Assembly (NCBI RefSeq): GCF_037975245.1
Contig: NC_092571.1
Coordinates: 4,201,001 to 4,265,000, forward strand
DNA length: 64,000 nt
Source: Apostichopus japonicus
Lineage: Eukaryota; Echinodermata; Holothuroidea; Aspidochirotida; Stichopodidae
Reading direction: 5' to 3'
Under the pieces are notes generated by a model, which saw only the letters and a list, made by a program, of their open reading frames with translations, was not told the DNA's origin and did no database searches. Made by a program: the position numbers and the translations under genes. Position 1 is the stretch's first letter. Every line of letters starts with the position of its first letter. Of this stretch, positions 1 through 11,422 are shown one piece after another.

Positions 1-100
1 ACACGGAAATATTCGGGCACCATGATGCTAAATAAAGAAAATCATAGAATCATAGAATTGTCAGGCAAAAATTTGAAAAAGATTCGGACAAGCTACTGCA

Positions 101-134
<34 letters not shown>

Positions 135-137
<3 letters not shown>

Positions 138-358
138 CCAGAGGACAAGAAATTCGGGCAAAAGTCCTGAAAAATTCGGGCAGCCTAAGAGGAGAAATTT
201 TTTTTTATATATATATTTTTTTTCAAGAAATTCGGGCAAAAGTCATGAAAAATTCGGGCAGCCTAAGAGGAGAAAAAATATATATCTATATATATTTTCT
301 CCTCTTAGGCTGCCCGCATTTTTCAGGACTACTGCCCGAGTTTCTTGTCCTCTGGAAA
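135..358. repeat. fold-back (inverted) repeat
   Basis: Two arms of about 63 bp (135-198 and 295-358) are near-perfect reverse complements, with roughly four mismatches by eye. They start at TTTCCAGAGGACAAGAAA and end at GCCTAAGAGGAGAAA. The spacer holds a third, direct partial copy (224-276) and short TA runs. A (TA)n tract (104-135) precedes it, and a G/C homopolymer-rich tail (360-393) follows. The whole could form a long hairpin. It probably belongs to a non-autonomous transposon family, but I found no target-site duplication. Confidence 0.75.
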
Positions 359-519
359 TTTGGGGGGCAGTCTGCCCCCTGCCCCCCCCCCCGCCTCGTA
401 CGCCGTTAAATAATGAATATGGCAGAATTGTAGTCTTGATATGTGATAATACAAAGAGAACAGACAAATTTGAGTCCAGTACTGTTTCTGTAGCTATTCC
501 AGTATTTTTCAAGATATGA

Positions 520-1943
520 ATCGTTAAATATACTTAATTTCTGGAATATTCGTTTAGGCTAACTTGATGGTGACGTCGGCCCCTCATTGCAGTTTTTATA
601 GTTCATGTCGATCCGTTGTATTTGAGGTCAATCAAAATATGTTCGTTAAACTTCATATAAGCAACAGAGCACCCTTGGATGACATTCAACACCATTTGCC
701 ACTAACAAATTTGTAAAAAATTATAAACATGTCATTTGAGACCATATATTCTTAATTTTTCCTATTAAGTTTTGTTCTAGTGCAACTGAGAAACTAGTCT
801 GATGGGCTGTGTACTAAACAAAAAGGTTCAGTCACGTTAACAAATGAACCTCAACTGTTTAAAGGGTCATTCCACAAAACGAACAAAAAATAAGTAAATG
901 TGCTATAGGAATACAACCCTAGCAAGACTGAGAGCAGTGGTTTTTAACGGTCCACGGCATAGCAAAGTTAAAAAAATCCTGGTTTATCAAAACACAATAC
1001 GGGGTATTTTTTGTGAATCTTAAACAAAGTTCTTAAGAATCACTCAGTTTCCGAAACTACCTACTATCCGGTATGATCATTTGCTACAACACTGTGGCTA
1101 AGAATGGGACCATATTGACACTGGTCTACTTTGGTTTTCCTGCAAAAGTGATATAGATTGAATTCTTTGTATATTAAAATGTTATCTCATGGTCTTGCTG
1201 GCTTGTTTGTCTCTGACATTGCAACGAATATAATTATTGTTTCAGTGATATAGGTTGTGTAAATCTTTGCCAACACATTTATGTCAAACAATGAGTTTAA
1301 TTAAGTTCATGCAAACCCTTGTGAACCGCATGACTGTTTAAATATTTTGCTTGGCTAACCACAAATAACCCATTACAATAAAATTGATTCCACCTTCAGA
1401 GTGACAAGTGACAAGTGACAAAAAAGCGGCTTTTAAGGAATTCGATGGCGCTAGTTTGAAACAGGGTGTTTTTAAATATAACATAAATATATGGCTCTTA
1501 AAGGCATCCGTAAATTCACTTTTAGGAGAATAGCGCCTCATCAGGCCACGTATTTAGTGGACGGTGGCTGCAAGCATGCCGGTCGCAGAGAGTGTCTCCA
1601 TCTCTGGCCAAAGGCAAGGATTCACGCACGCCACCTAGTACGCTTCTGGTCGATTTGACCGACACTCTGCGCATCCTCCCGGGTTCTTTTGCGACAACAA
1701 GTGAGACATGGTACGGGATCCTAGGCCACAAAAAAGCACCATGCCACAGCCAGAGGTATTATCGCCAGAGGCCTGTCTTGAACTCTAGCCACGATTTACA
1801 CGACCGACGAGGAATGAGTCTTTCGTCACTCTCTTAACAGCATCGGCCATCACATCAGCTAGGAAATCATATGGTTGAATTAATATATCAAGACTTCAGC
1901 GTCGACTACTGAAAGAGAAAAAGAAATTTTGAACATGTATAAC
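520..1943. other. intergenic or intronic, nothing recognised
   Basis: AT-rich sequence with only short, unconvincing open frames. The overlapping frames at 1522-1837 on both strands lie in a more GC-rich patch, but I recognise no motif in them and no splice signals support a gene. Confidence 0.5.
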
Positions 1944-1949
1944 CAACCA

Positions 1950-2017
1950 TTGATAGAGTCGAACTCAGTTCACCAGGTTACCAGTCCCCTGCTCTACCCT
2001 CTGAGCCATTTGACAGG
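1950..2017 (-). tRNA. tRNA-like sequence (pseudogene or SINE head)
   Basis: On the minus strand a box A-like TGGCTCAGAGGGTAGAGC is followed about 35 nt later by a box B-like GAGTTCGACTC, the spacing of a tRNA. The anticodon arm pairs poorly: a GGT anticodon in a CTGGTAA loop would leave mismatched stem bases. The acceptor ends are not clearly complementary. I therefore read it as a tRNA pseudogene or tRNA-derived SINE fragment, not a working tRNA. Confidence 0.5.
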
Positions 2018-2752
2018 TTAAGTTTTAGCGAGCTTAAATTGGTATTATTGGTTGGATACAATCATTTGGTAACAGTGAATAACACTGCCTTCAACCAAAA
2101 TCTCTATTCATCCTGTCTTACTCCAATTCAGAACAACGGATCTGAATATCTTTATTAACAAGAAGCTCACGCTTCAATGTCTTTGTCTACGTTGCAGCAA
2201 GCAGTAAGAATGTCGCTTCCTTCAAAACGTAAATATACAATAGGCTTATGCCCTGATACTATCGATGACTTCGAAGCAAGCATGTGAAAGAAAAACGTAT
2301 TCCGTGAAATCTTCTTATTCACAAAAGGTTGCTCAAGATTATGCTCGCAAGAGAGGTCTTGCTGTAAGTTGTCTCCCTTTACAACTATATTCTATGCATG
2401 CGATCGTGAACTGGGATTAAGCCTGATATTTCAACAAACAATACGTATTCATATTTTAAGACCTTTTTGAATTAGGAAGGGACAATACTTATTAAGTCAA
2501 ACACGTTAAGTACATGTGACTAATCTTATTTAGGGATCTGAATGGCTGGAAATAGCCCAGTAATTCGAAACCTGAAACAGGATTAAATATGGTTTTGAGT
2601 TTATGCCAGTAGATTTGGGAAACACGGAGATCGGTAACTCGTCAACTACAAGACTTTGTTAAGTCCGCAGTGACTTGATGTGTTTATCGATCCTCTGAAC
2701 TGCGTGTAAAGCCCCCCCCCCCCCCCGCCCCAATGACTGTGTCCCACACATA
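2018..2752. other. spacer, nothing recognised
   Basis: No gene-like open frame or repeat structure seen, apart from a poly-C run at about 2712-2730. Confidence 0.5.
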
Positions 2753-2876
2753 TACTTTTTTAAGACTAGTCGCCCAGGAAAATACTTGGGCACGAAAACA
2801 AACTACCGAACGACTGATCCGCTCCCCTTGTATCGGGACTGTGTGATCATCGTCGGGTGTGCATCACATTCCCCAC
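2753..2876 (-). mobile_element. SINE tail, same family as the U2-headed copy at 63521
   Basis: Read on the minus strand, this matches the body of the element at 63570-63712. Shared blocks include CACACCCGACGATGATCACA, GCGGATCAG, GGTAGTTTG, CTCGTGCCC-like and CTTAAAAA. There is one gap of about 16 nt. The U2 snRNA-like head of the other copy is not visible here, so this copy looks 5'-truncated or its head has diverged. Confidence 0.7.
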
Positions 2877-3706
2877 ACAAATGTATATACAGAAGTGTGT
2901 ATTTAGTGTAATACAAAATATTAAAATCATCTTTATAAATATTTCAAAAATTATCTATTGTCAGCCAACTTGATCACGTTGTTAACAATTGTTGAATTTT
3001 GAAAGAATGAATGGTAATGAGGAAGGGACGGTGACGAGGACGGGGTTTGAATGTTTGATAGCTTTTATATGTGCAAAACATTTTGTCAACACTAACATGG
3101 TCGACTCTATCAGCAGCTAAAATCTCTATAAAGCATACGTTATAGGAGGCAATAGCATCCCTTTCAAAGTCATAGCTACTCTCCTTTTACCGCCGCCTCT
3201 CCTTCTCATTTCATTTGCCGATACGTTACTAAACCATGAAAATTGTATCTAAGATCTCTATAACAAAGAAATAAACGAACGGAATACAAATTAAGTTTCC
3301 TCCTATTTATTTGAAAAGAGGTATTTGAGTCGCCTCTCATAGAGTGTGGATTTGGAATAATTGAACACAGAACAAAATATTATTTGTCTTTCATCCAGAA
3401 CTCTGTTTTTTCTCTGTTTAACAAAAGATGTTGTGTCATTGAAATAGGCGTGACATGACAAAAATCAGGTATAAGCATGAAAGGTATAAACGTAGCTCGG
3501 TAAATTGGGTAACCTATATGTTCGTAACCATGGTATCGTCTTGTATTAGGGTAACAAGCAAATGTGTCACGCTAATTTCATGCAATTAAGGGCAAAGATA
3601 TCTTATCATCAAGAACATAACTTGAGAACAAGAGAGTAAAAAATGACAGGAGCGGTGCTAGGACTGATGCATGCAGAAGCACGGACAAGGGCAAAGCAGC
3701 GAAAGA
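2877..3706. other. spacer, nothing recognised
   Basis: AT-rich sequence without convincing genes or repeats. Confidence 0.45.
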
Positions 3707-4903
3707 CCCCCTCCCCCCCCAAAAAAAAATCCCTTGGGATTTTCACCATCACCTTTTGTTTCGGTTAGCAGGACCCTCAGCTATCACAATCTGCGTTTGC
3801 TATTAAATTAATTGTGGTGTGGCCACCAGCACACATTCAATAAAACTAGGAGTTTTAGCAAATGTAATATCTTTGCAATTAAATAACCTAAAAAACACAA
3901 CGTAAGTGTCTAAGTATATATATTTGAAGCTGCCCTGGTGAAACCAATCACAATCAGAAAAGACAAAGTCATCCCTAATTAGGACTGTTGCCATGGCAAT
4001 AGTCATGATGAAATTTGTACTTTTAGAAAAATGTCATGTAATATACATGTACCAAAATATACCAACTAATTGTCTTGTTACATTGATTTGGCGCTGCCCG
4101 ATTTATTGCAGTCAAGATATGGATCACTTAAGGTCACTGCCATGTCTTTATAGGGCTGTTGCCATGGTAACACCATGATGAGCAATTCAAATTATAGAAC
4201 AAAATGTAAAATTACTAATGGCTAACTGTACATTATTCTCAAATTCTAATTCTGTCAGCATAGTGTTGTCATGACAATGGTCTTCATTGGGAATGAGCTT
4301 GATCTGCAATGATAATTATCTTGATCTAATCTACCAGGAAGCCCTAAATCTATATACCTTGACACTTACATTGTGTTTCTTTGTTGTTTAGTAATACATA
4401 AATATGACATTTTGTTGTCAAGGTCCATTTCAAACTCAAATTCAGTCATACTAGTGTTGCCATGGCAACGATCTTGATTGAGTTCGATCGTGACCTTAAA
4501 TGGCCTGATATTGAGCTCAATCAACCAGAATGTCTAAAATATATATGCCAAAGACACATTGATTGTGTTTTCATGTTGTTTAGTTACAATTATATGAATT
4601 ATCTTAATTCCCCCACCCCCTTCCCCTTGAAGCGTTGTCATCGCAACGGTCCTAATTTGGCATAATAGCAACCTTAATATGACTCAAATGCAATCAACCA
4701 GGCACCATACAATTGATGTAACTAAACACTTAGATTGTGATTTTATGTTGTATACTCCTAAAAATATCATTTTTCCCAATTTTTATAGTGCTACCTGGCA
4801 ACACCCACCACTAATTTCATGGCAAAGAAAATTGTGAGAGCTGAGGGTCCTATAGCTAACCGAAAAACATGGTGGATGAAAATCCCTAAAGGGGGGGGGG
4901 GGT
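3707..4903. mobile_element. non-autonomous TIR element with internal tandem repeats
   Basis: The ends form inverted repeats. Left, 3736-3782 runs from GGGATTTTCACC to AGGACCCTCAGCT. Right, 4839-4886 is the reverse complement with a few mismatches and indels. Outside them lie a C-run (left) and a G-run (right). The inside is not coding: it consists of five or six decayed repeats of about 110-190 bp, each centred on a GTTGCCATGGCAAC-like palindrome. No transposase and no clear target-site duplication were found, so the superfamily is undetermined. Confidence 0.7.
3987..4647. promoter_or_regulatory. five X-box-like palindromes inside the TIR element
   Basis: GTTGCCATGGCAAC-type sites lie at 3987-4000 (last base T), 4158-4171 (GGTAAC half), 4265-4278 (GTTGTCATGACAAT), 4456-4469 (perfect) and 4634-4647 (GTTGTCATCGCAAC). 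A half-site lies near 4797. The perfect 14-mer equals the known consensus for RFX-family winged-helix factors (X-box). Binding here is inference; the sites may simply be part of the transposon repeat. Confidence 0.6.
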
Positions 4904-4918
4904 GTCCATTTTCTATTT

Positions 4919-7155
4919 CTACCGTAAGTGCACGTTAACAGTGTATACATACATCCGTGCTTTATAGCGTTTTACAAAAACGCATAGGTACTTTGGCTGC
5001 GTTGAACAATCAACGCTGTATGTTATAGTTTAAATGTATAGATATAAATACAAAGTACACATTATATACATATATCCGTGCAAAGCGCAAAGATATTGAC
5101 GTTGCGTCATAGCTAAGGTCGTTGCGCTTACTTTTCGTTGAACAGACAACGCTCTGTGTCTAATAGTTTTAATGTATACATATTAATGCACGTAAACAGT
5201 GTATAAACTTACATCCGTGCATTAAAGCGTTATACAAAAGCGCATAGATACTTTGGTTGCGTCATAGATAGGGTAGTTGCGCTTACTTTTTGTTGAACAA
5301 ACAACGCTGTATGTTATAGTTTAAATGTTTAGATATAAATACACGAAAAACAGTGTATACGTACATCCGGGCATTTAAGCGTTATACCAAAGCGCCTAGA
5401 TACTTTGATTGCGTCATAAATAAGGTAGTTGCGCTTACTATTTGTTGAACAAACAACGCTGTATGATATAGTTTTAATGTATAGATAGAAATGCACGGTA
5501 AACAGTGTATACATGCACCCGGACATAAAAGCGTTATACCAAAGCGCATAGATACTTTGGGTGCGTCATAGTTGGGGTAGTTGCGCTTACTTTTCGTTAG
5601 ATAGACAAAGCTGTATGTTATAGTTTAAAGATATAGATATAAATACAAAGTATACACATTGTATACATATATCCGTGCAAAGCGCATATATATTTTGTTT
5701 GCGTCATAGCTAAGGTCGTCGCTCTTACTTTTCGTTGGACAGACAACGCTGTTTGTCTAATAGTTTAAATGTATACATATAAATGCATGATCAACAGTGC
5801 ATACATACATCCGGGCGTTCAAGCGTTATACCAAAGCGCCTATATACTTTGGTTGCGTCATAGCTAAGATCGTCAGGCTTACTTTTCGTAGGACAGACAA
5901 CGCTGTGTTTTAGAGTTTAAATGTATAGATATAAATGCACGGCAAACAGTGTATACATGTATCCGGACATTAAAGCGTTATACCAAAGCGCCTAGATACT
6001 TTGGTTGAGTCATAGTTAGGCCGGGTAGTTGCGCTTACTTTTAATTAGATAGCCAAAGCTGTACGTTATATAAATACACGTTAAAGTGTATACATACATC
6101 CGGGCATTTAGGCGTTATACCAAAGCGCCTAGATACTTTGATTGCGTCATAAATAAGGTAGTTGCGCTTCCTTTTCGTTGGATAGACAAAGCTGTATGTT
6201 ACAGTTTCAATGTATATATATAAAAACAAAGTACACATTGTATACATACATCGGTGCAAAGCGCATATATATTTTGTTTGCGTCATAGCTAAGATCGTCA
6301 GGCTTACTTTTCGTTGGACAGACAACGCTGTGTGTTAGAGTTTATATGTATAGATATAAATGCACGGCAAACAGTGTATACATGTATCCGGACATTAAAG
6401 CGTTATACCAAAGCGCCTAGAAACTTTGGTTGAGTCATAGTTAGGGTAGTTGCGCTTACTTTTAATTAGATAGCCAAAGCTGTACGTTATATAAATACAC
6501 GTTAAAGTGTATACATACATCCGTGCAAAGCGCATAGATATTTTCGTTGCGTCATAGCTAAGGTCGTCGCGCTTACTTTTCGTTGGACAAACAACGCTGA
6601 ATGTTATAGCTTAAATGTATAGATATACTTGCATGTAAGCAGTGTATACATACATCCGTGCACTAAACCGTTATACAAAAATGTATAGATATAAATGCAC
6701 GCAAACAGTGTAAATACATCCGTGCGTTCAAGCGTTATACAAAAGCGCATAGATACTTTGGTTGCATCATAGATAGGGTAGTTGCCCTTACTTTTTGTTG
6801 GACAGACAACACTCTATGTTATAGTTTAAATGTGTAGATATAAATACACGTTAAACAGTGTATACAAACATCCGGGCATTTAAGCGTTATACCAAAGCGC
6901 CTAGATACTTTGATTGCGTCATAAATAAGGTAGTTGCGCTTACTTTTCGTTGGATAGACAAAGCTGCATGTTACAGTTTAAATGTATAGATATAAAAACA
7001 AAGTACACATTGTATACATACATCAGTGCAAAGCGCAAAGATATTGACGTTGCGTCATTGCTAAGGTTGTCGCGCTTACTTTTCGTTGGACAGACAACGC
7101 TGTGTGTTAATGTTTAAATGTATAGATATAAATGCCCGTTAACAGAGTTTACATA
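4919..7155. repeat. tandem array, period about 150 bp, left part
   Basis: About fourteen diverged units. Each contains variants of CATCCGTGCATTAAAGCG, TTATACCAAAGCGC, TAGATACTTTGGTTGCGTCA, TAGTTGCGCTTACTTTTCGT and AACAGTGTATACAT. Spacing between successive AACAGTGTATAC motifs is roughly 150 bp. Some units are shortened. The short open frames here are repeat-derived and not genes. The array is interrupted by the 6.2-kb element and resumes at 13387. Confidence 0.9.
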
Positions 7156-7164
7156 CACTGCAAA

Positions 7165-7335
7165 AACTCGGGTGTTAAATTTAACACCCATGGTGTTAAA
7201 TTTGTATTCTTTTTGGAGTGCATATTTGCCAACACCAGCGGGTGTTAAATTAACACCAAGTTGAGAATCCTTTTCTTTACACCACAAAGGGTGTTAAATT
7301 CATTATCTTTGGTGTTGATATTGTTACTCTGGTTG
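7165..7335. repeat. subterminal GGTGTTAAATTAACACC repeats
   Basis: At least four palindromic copies of a GGTGTTAAATT(T)AACACC-like unit lie just inside the left TIR. Matching GGTGTCAAATCAACAC and TTTTAACAC copies sit inside the right TIR (about 13312-13372). Arrays of short repeats next to the termini are typical transposase-binding regions, but the binding protein here is unknown. Confidence 0.75.
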
Positions 7336-7782
7336 GTGTAAAACTAACACTAACTGAATTGATTTTAACTCCAAAAATGGTGTTATTTAGATCTTCCCAC
7401 TGATGTTGAATTGCAAGTTTTTTATCCAATCCAGATAGTGTTAATTCTGTATTTTTGTATAACACCTTTCCAAGGTACAGTATCACCCAAGTCTGGGCTG
7501 GACAATACGCATAAGCAATAAACAACAGATAAAAACCATAGATGCCATTTGCAATGTGTTACACGTTTTTATATTCATCTTGGAAGCACCAGTTGTACAG
7601 AAAACACCTTATCGAGTGCATAAACAAGAATGAACAAAAGCTTGCCTAACATGAGCAAGCCCATAAACTGATTAGAAACTTATTTTTTAATGAAGATAAA
7701 TCAGATCATAATGCTTGCATATTATAAATGCTTAAAGTTAATATTATACCTTTGTCTCAAACTGATAAACACATGCATGGAA

Positions 7783-7870
7783 ACCAAAGGTATAACGCTT
7801 TAATGCCCGGATGTATGTATACAATGTGTACACTGTGTATTCATATCTTTACACTTGAACTATAACACAG
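7783..7870 (-). repeat. inverted copy of the tandem-array unit inside the transposon
   Basis: The minus strand reads ATACATACATCCGGGCATTAAAGCGTTATACC-type sequence, a unit of the array at 4919-7155, but in opposite orientation and isolated within the transposon. Confidence 0.7.
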
Positions 7871-8371
7871 TGTTACTTTGATAATTATATGTTTGAACAT
7901 AACTGAACCATTGGCAATCACATAACACTGATTAAAAGTTAACTTGTAGCATGTTCTCTTATATTCTAGCTGGCAAAACAAGTTAATCACTGTTCACAGA
8001 TAAATCAATTGTTGGAAATGAACACTGACTGGGTTACTTCAGTCAAAAAATGTGCAAAATTAACTCATTGAAAAATTATGTGCCTTGGACAGACATAAGT
8101 GTGATGATCACATCTGGATTGAATCCTCAGTAATGACAGTGGTTTGAAGTCAACAAGTTCACTGGTTTCCTGACATAAGTCTGCTGAGGTACTGCCTCTT
8201 TCACAGCAAATCCACGAAACAATGGTTTGTAAAACAGTGTGCTCCAAACAAAACTCTAACGAAGTTTTGTATGGTGGAGTATAAGGATCGCGAGATACAA
8301 TGTCTCAATGTGACAAGGAAAACATGGTGAAAATGACTGATTGAAGGTCAATTTTGACCGAAAATGTTAGG

Positions 8372-8938
8372 TCACTCGCAAATTACAAGAATATGTGAAA
8401 ATGAGAGTGCGACAGTCGGAAATTTTAAAGTGCGACAGTCGCAACCCCCCACACCCCCATCTAGCGACGTCCATGCCAATGACAGACATATCTCCCCCGC
8501 ACACTTGTAAATGCATGCAATCCACAGTCTAATAGCATACATGACACCAGTCAGAATACTTTGTGTCATACTCACAAGGCCTGGAGTAATCTTGAATTGT
8601 GGAAATTCCTCTATTATATGCGCTGCTGAATTCATAGCATTGACCATGTTTCTCCTCACTAATAGAGTATTTTTCATCTTCTCAAAGACCAAATTAGAAT
8701 CCGTAGATACAGCAGGGGTATGTTTCATCCAGTTTACATCTGCTGTAGTGTTATCTTCAGATTGCAGGTTATCAGACACAGCAGGTAATGCCCTTTTAAG
8801 CATGGGGCCTCCATCTTGTTTGCAGGCAGGGTCCTTTGGAGTTATGTTTGGTTGTTCAGAATGACGTTCTCCTCTATTGACGTTTTTTATCCTTGCTGCA
8901 AGGAATCCTGTATTGGTTCTTTCATCATAAAAAGCTTC
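8372..8938 (-). CDS. transposon-borne gene, last exon
   Basis: The acceptor TTATTTTCAG precedes an open frame to a TGA at the low-coordinate end. The frame starts EAFYDERTNTGFLAARIK and continues through a Ser/Asn-rich linker to a helical segment (RRNMVNAMNSAAHIIEEF). The EAFYD...TGFLAARIKNVNR segment completes the domain begun in exon 4. The final ~45 residues, Cys-rich and then read-through-like, may not be native; the true end could be earlier. No catalytic motif is recognised. The gene sits wholly between the TIRs, so it is either the element's own gene or captured cargo. Confidence 0.55.
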   Translation of the reverse strand, partial: EAFYDERTNTGFLAARIKNVNRGERHSEQPNITPKDPACKQDGGPMLKRALPAVSDNLQSEDNTTADVNWMKHTPAVSTDSNLVFEKMKNTLLVRRNMVNAMNSAAHIIEEFPQFKITPGLVSMTQSILTGVMYAIRLWIACIYKCAGEICLSLAWTSLDGGVGGCDCRTLKFPTVALSFSHILVICE

Positions 8939-9584
8939 CTGAAAATAATAATGAAATGTACTTAGCACTAGCTGTGGTTCATTTTATGTACCACTCTCCA
9001 GTTGGATACTTCTTAATAGCATTTCCCAAGTTAAGCTGTAGGTTGAAAATTGCTAGGAGTTTTCATAAGTAGCTTCCAAGACATCTTTACCATCAAAAAC
9101 ACTCTCAGAAATTATGAGTATGTGGCAGTAATTTTAGTTTGAACTAGCAAAACTACAGTGCTTATACAAGAGACATTTAACCAAAACTTCCTCTATTTCT
9201 ACTGAAGTCATGGCCTCAAGGGCATCTAAAAGAAGAATTACAAGGGGGGGGGGGAGATGAAATGTTTTCCATGGCAATGTCCAGTTCCAAATCATGCATG
9301 TCCCAACATTTAAGTGAAAAAAAAGTTCTCCTCTTGCCCTGGAAAGATCATGATACCTATAATGTAAAATTTGACTGGCCCTGCATTAGACAAACCATTT
9401 CCCCTCCTATACATGTATGCCTTTTCCCTGCATTTAATGTTAAACTATGATACTGCAGAACAACTGTTTTGAAGTATAGTTCCAAAATTTACAATAGTGT
9501 CCCTATGACAGCGAGTTTTTAATCCACAAAACCTTTGGTGGGGGTCTTGGGTCCTCCTGCAGTTTATTTAAATTAATTACTTAC

Positions 9585-9678
9585 ATGACCTGTTGGTGTG
9601 TATGGGTCTTGAGGGTTTTCAAACATGTTGACAATACCAACTGCATATTTTCTTTTTGTGACCGTAGGTGGCGTCCGT
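9585..9678 (-). CDS. transposon-borne gene, exon 4
   Basis: A strong acceptor (CTTCTATCGCAG) and donor (GTAAGT) bound 94 bp encoding TPPTVTKRKYAVGIVNMF then ENPQDPYTPTGH. The pattern of an aromatic/basic helix then an F-x-x-x-x-DPY loop recurs, as far as I remember, in multi-copy uncharacterised fish and invertebrate proteins. I cannot name a function. The exon joins exon 5 in phase 0. Confidence 0.65.
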
Positions 9679-10365
9679 CTGCGATAGAAGATGTAGGGGG
9701 AAATAAAGTGTATAATAATATAGTGTAATATTATATTATAATAAAGTGTAATATAAGTGTATTAGATGTTTGCCTTACTAAATGAGTGATTACTTAAAGG
9801 CTCTTTTCTCTCACCACAAATCTGCCATAAACCTGCAATACTGGTCAGTTCAAATGTTATGTACGTCTTAAAAACAACAATGGACCAATGCAGAATTTAA
9901 TAACCTGGGCCTTGAAATTCTCTTGCACAGAGGAGAAAAGGGTCTTTAAAGGAGCTCAGCTATCTGCTGTATTGGTCAGAGCTCCCGAATATAACATGCT
10001 ATTAACTAGGAAAGTTTCTAACATAATGAAATTGAACTGCCTGGGTTAGCCCAACTAAGTTTGTGTACACAATTTCAATAACATGTGTCTTTCAGCATAT
10101 GGTATTTTCTGTGGAGAATATTTAAAATGAAAAGCAATACCTGTTGTTCAATGGTTAATACTGAGCAAGTCACATCACTGTCCTTAAAAGGAAACACTTT
10201 TTTCTATTATTGTGCTAATTTGTAATACAATACATTTTCACAAAGATTGTTACATGCTAAGGAGGATACCAAAACTTTCTAATTGGAGCAAATGTTTTGC
10301 CAAGTTGCAGGTTTCCATTGAATGGTATGCCCTCAACATTAAAAGAAATGTTTATATGTGATTAC

Positions 10366-10495
10366 CTCAGCTGCCTCGTTTGTTGTTGCTTCTGTTTCCC
10401 TTACTCTTTTCATGGGAGGTGCAGAACTGGTGGAGGGAAGATTAGCATGATATTGAGTATCATCTTCCTCAGAAATTACATCAGTATCTGAATTG
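10366..10495 (-). CDS. transposon-borne gene, exon 3 (acidic linker)
   Basis: The open frame between an AG at 10496-10497 and a GTAATC donor (10361-10365) encodes NSDTDVISEEDDTQYHAN then LPSTSSAPPMKRVRETEA. It is an acidic, Ser/Pro-rich stretch ending in a basic cluster, like a disordered linker with a possible nuclear localisation signal. It joins exon 2 in phase. Its join to exon 4 is out of phase as drawn, so a small exon or a different donor (GTAAGG inside this exon) may be used. Confidence 0.5.
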
Positions 10496-11325
10496 CTGTC
10501 TATTTAACCCTTGCAGCTGCTGGAGATACTAAATAAAAGAAAATCTTCTGTTAAGCACATAGCTAGAGATAGATGAACACATTTCTTGTAATGAATAGGA
10601 ATGTGCATTTTCGAACAATCCATGAACTGATAACCGGTCAAATTTTTCAATCGGTTAACCAGTAATCAATCCTACAGCTACACAAAAAATGGCAATTAAT
10701 GTAACACATTGATTTCAAAACTTCACAGAACTAGTCATAAGAACCAGACATTAAAACTGCCGCAGAGCTGCTACCCCTTAGTTGCAATTAAGTCTTATCT
10801 GTTTTGCTGTACTTGGATATATACCCTCACTACATGAGACATTTCTTCAAATCTTCTGTGTTTTACGTTTGGGAATTGCCTAAATTATGGGAAAAACAAT
10901 ACAACGCTGATGAACTGCAGTCAAAATTCAACGTTCAACCCTTGTTATCTTGACTGCCACTGTATAAACTATGCTTACACACTACTCACAATGTGGTATG
11001 GAAAGTAAACAAAATTCCCAATTTGAAATGCTGGGGATCAAGGAGCCAGTCTGAGGTGTTATCCACCAAACGAGGCAAAAACAACAACAAATGTCATTTT
11101 TGAGGGACCTCTGGGATCTTCTCTGTGTCAAAAGGTATAGGCTTATTCCTTCTTAATTAAGGAAATGTTGTCAGAGATCCCACCACACTAACCTACATTT
11201 TCCCATTGGGAACACATCTGGTTATTCATGTAAGCAGAGTATTTTGCGTTGTCTGGAGCTTCCTTATTTGCCACTTACCCCACTTTTCACCTCTCTTTAA
11301 CACCATGATGGCTGTGTTTGGCTAC

Positions 11326-11422
11326 ATTTCAAGGAGAGGTGCAAGAGAATCTTCATCAAACTCTGCTCCATCCTCTCTATCCACAAGTATCACATCTTCA
11401 GCAATTTTGAATTTCTTCTTTG
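11326..11422 (-). CDS. transposon-borne gene, exon 2 (CIDE-N-like end)
   Basis: An acceptor (ACAG before 11422) joins in phase to exon 1, and the frame continues as KKKFKIAEDVILVDREDG then AEFDEDSLAPLLE. The string VILVDREDGAEFDED fits the CIDE-N signature, a hydrophobic strand, then EDG, then an acidic turn (DFF40/DFF45/CIDE families: LVLEEDGTxVDxEEFF). A donor GTAGCC at 11320-11325 gives phase 2. Without splicing, a TAG stop follows directly, so a short protein is also possible. Confidence 0.6.

Noticed and set aside
1522-1837. Overlapping GC-richer frames on both strands
   Set aside because: Neither shows a recognisable domain or splice context; could be a repeat remnant.
5329-6325. Repeated minus-strand small frames (FGITLKCPDV type)
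   Set aside because: Derived from the ~150-bp tandem array; frames are not kept across units.
4919-7155. CRISPR-like array
   Set aside because: The whole unit is repeated, with no alternating unique spacers, and the genome is eukaryotic.
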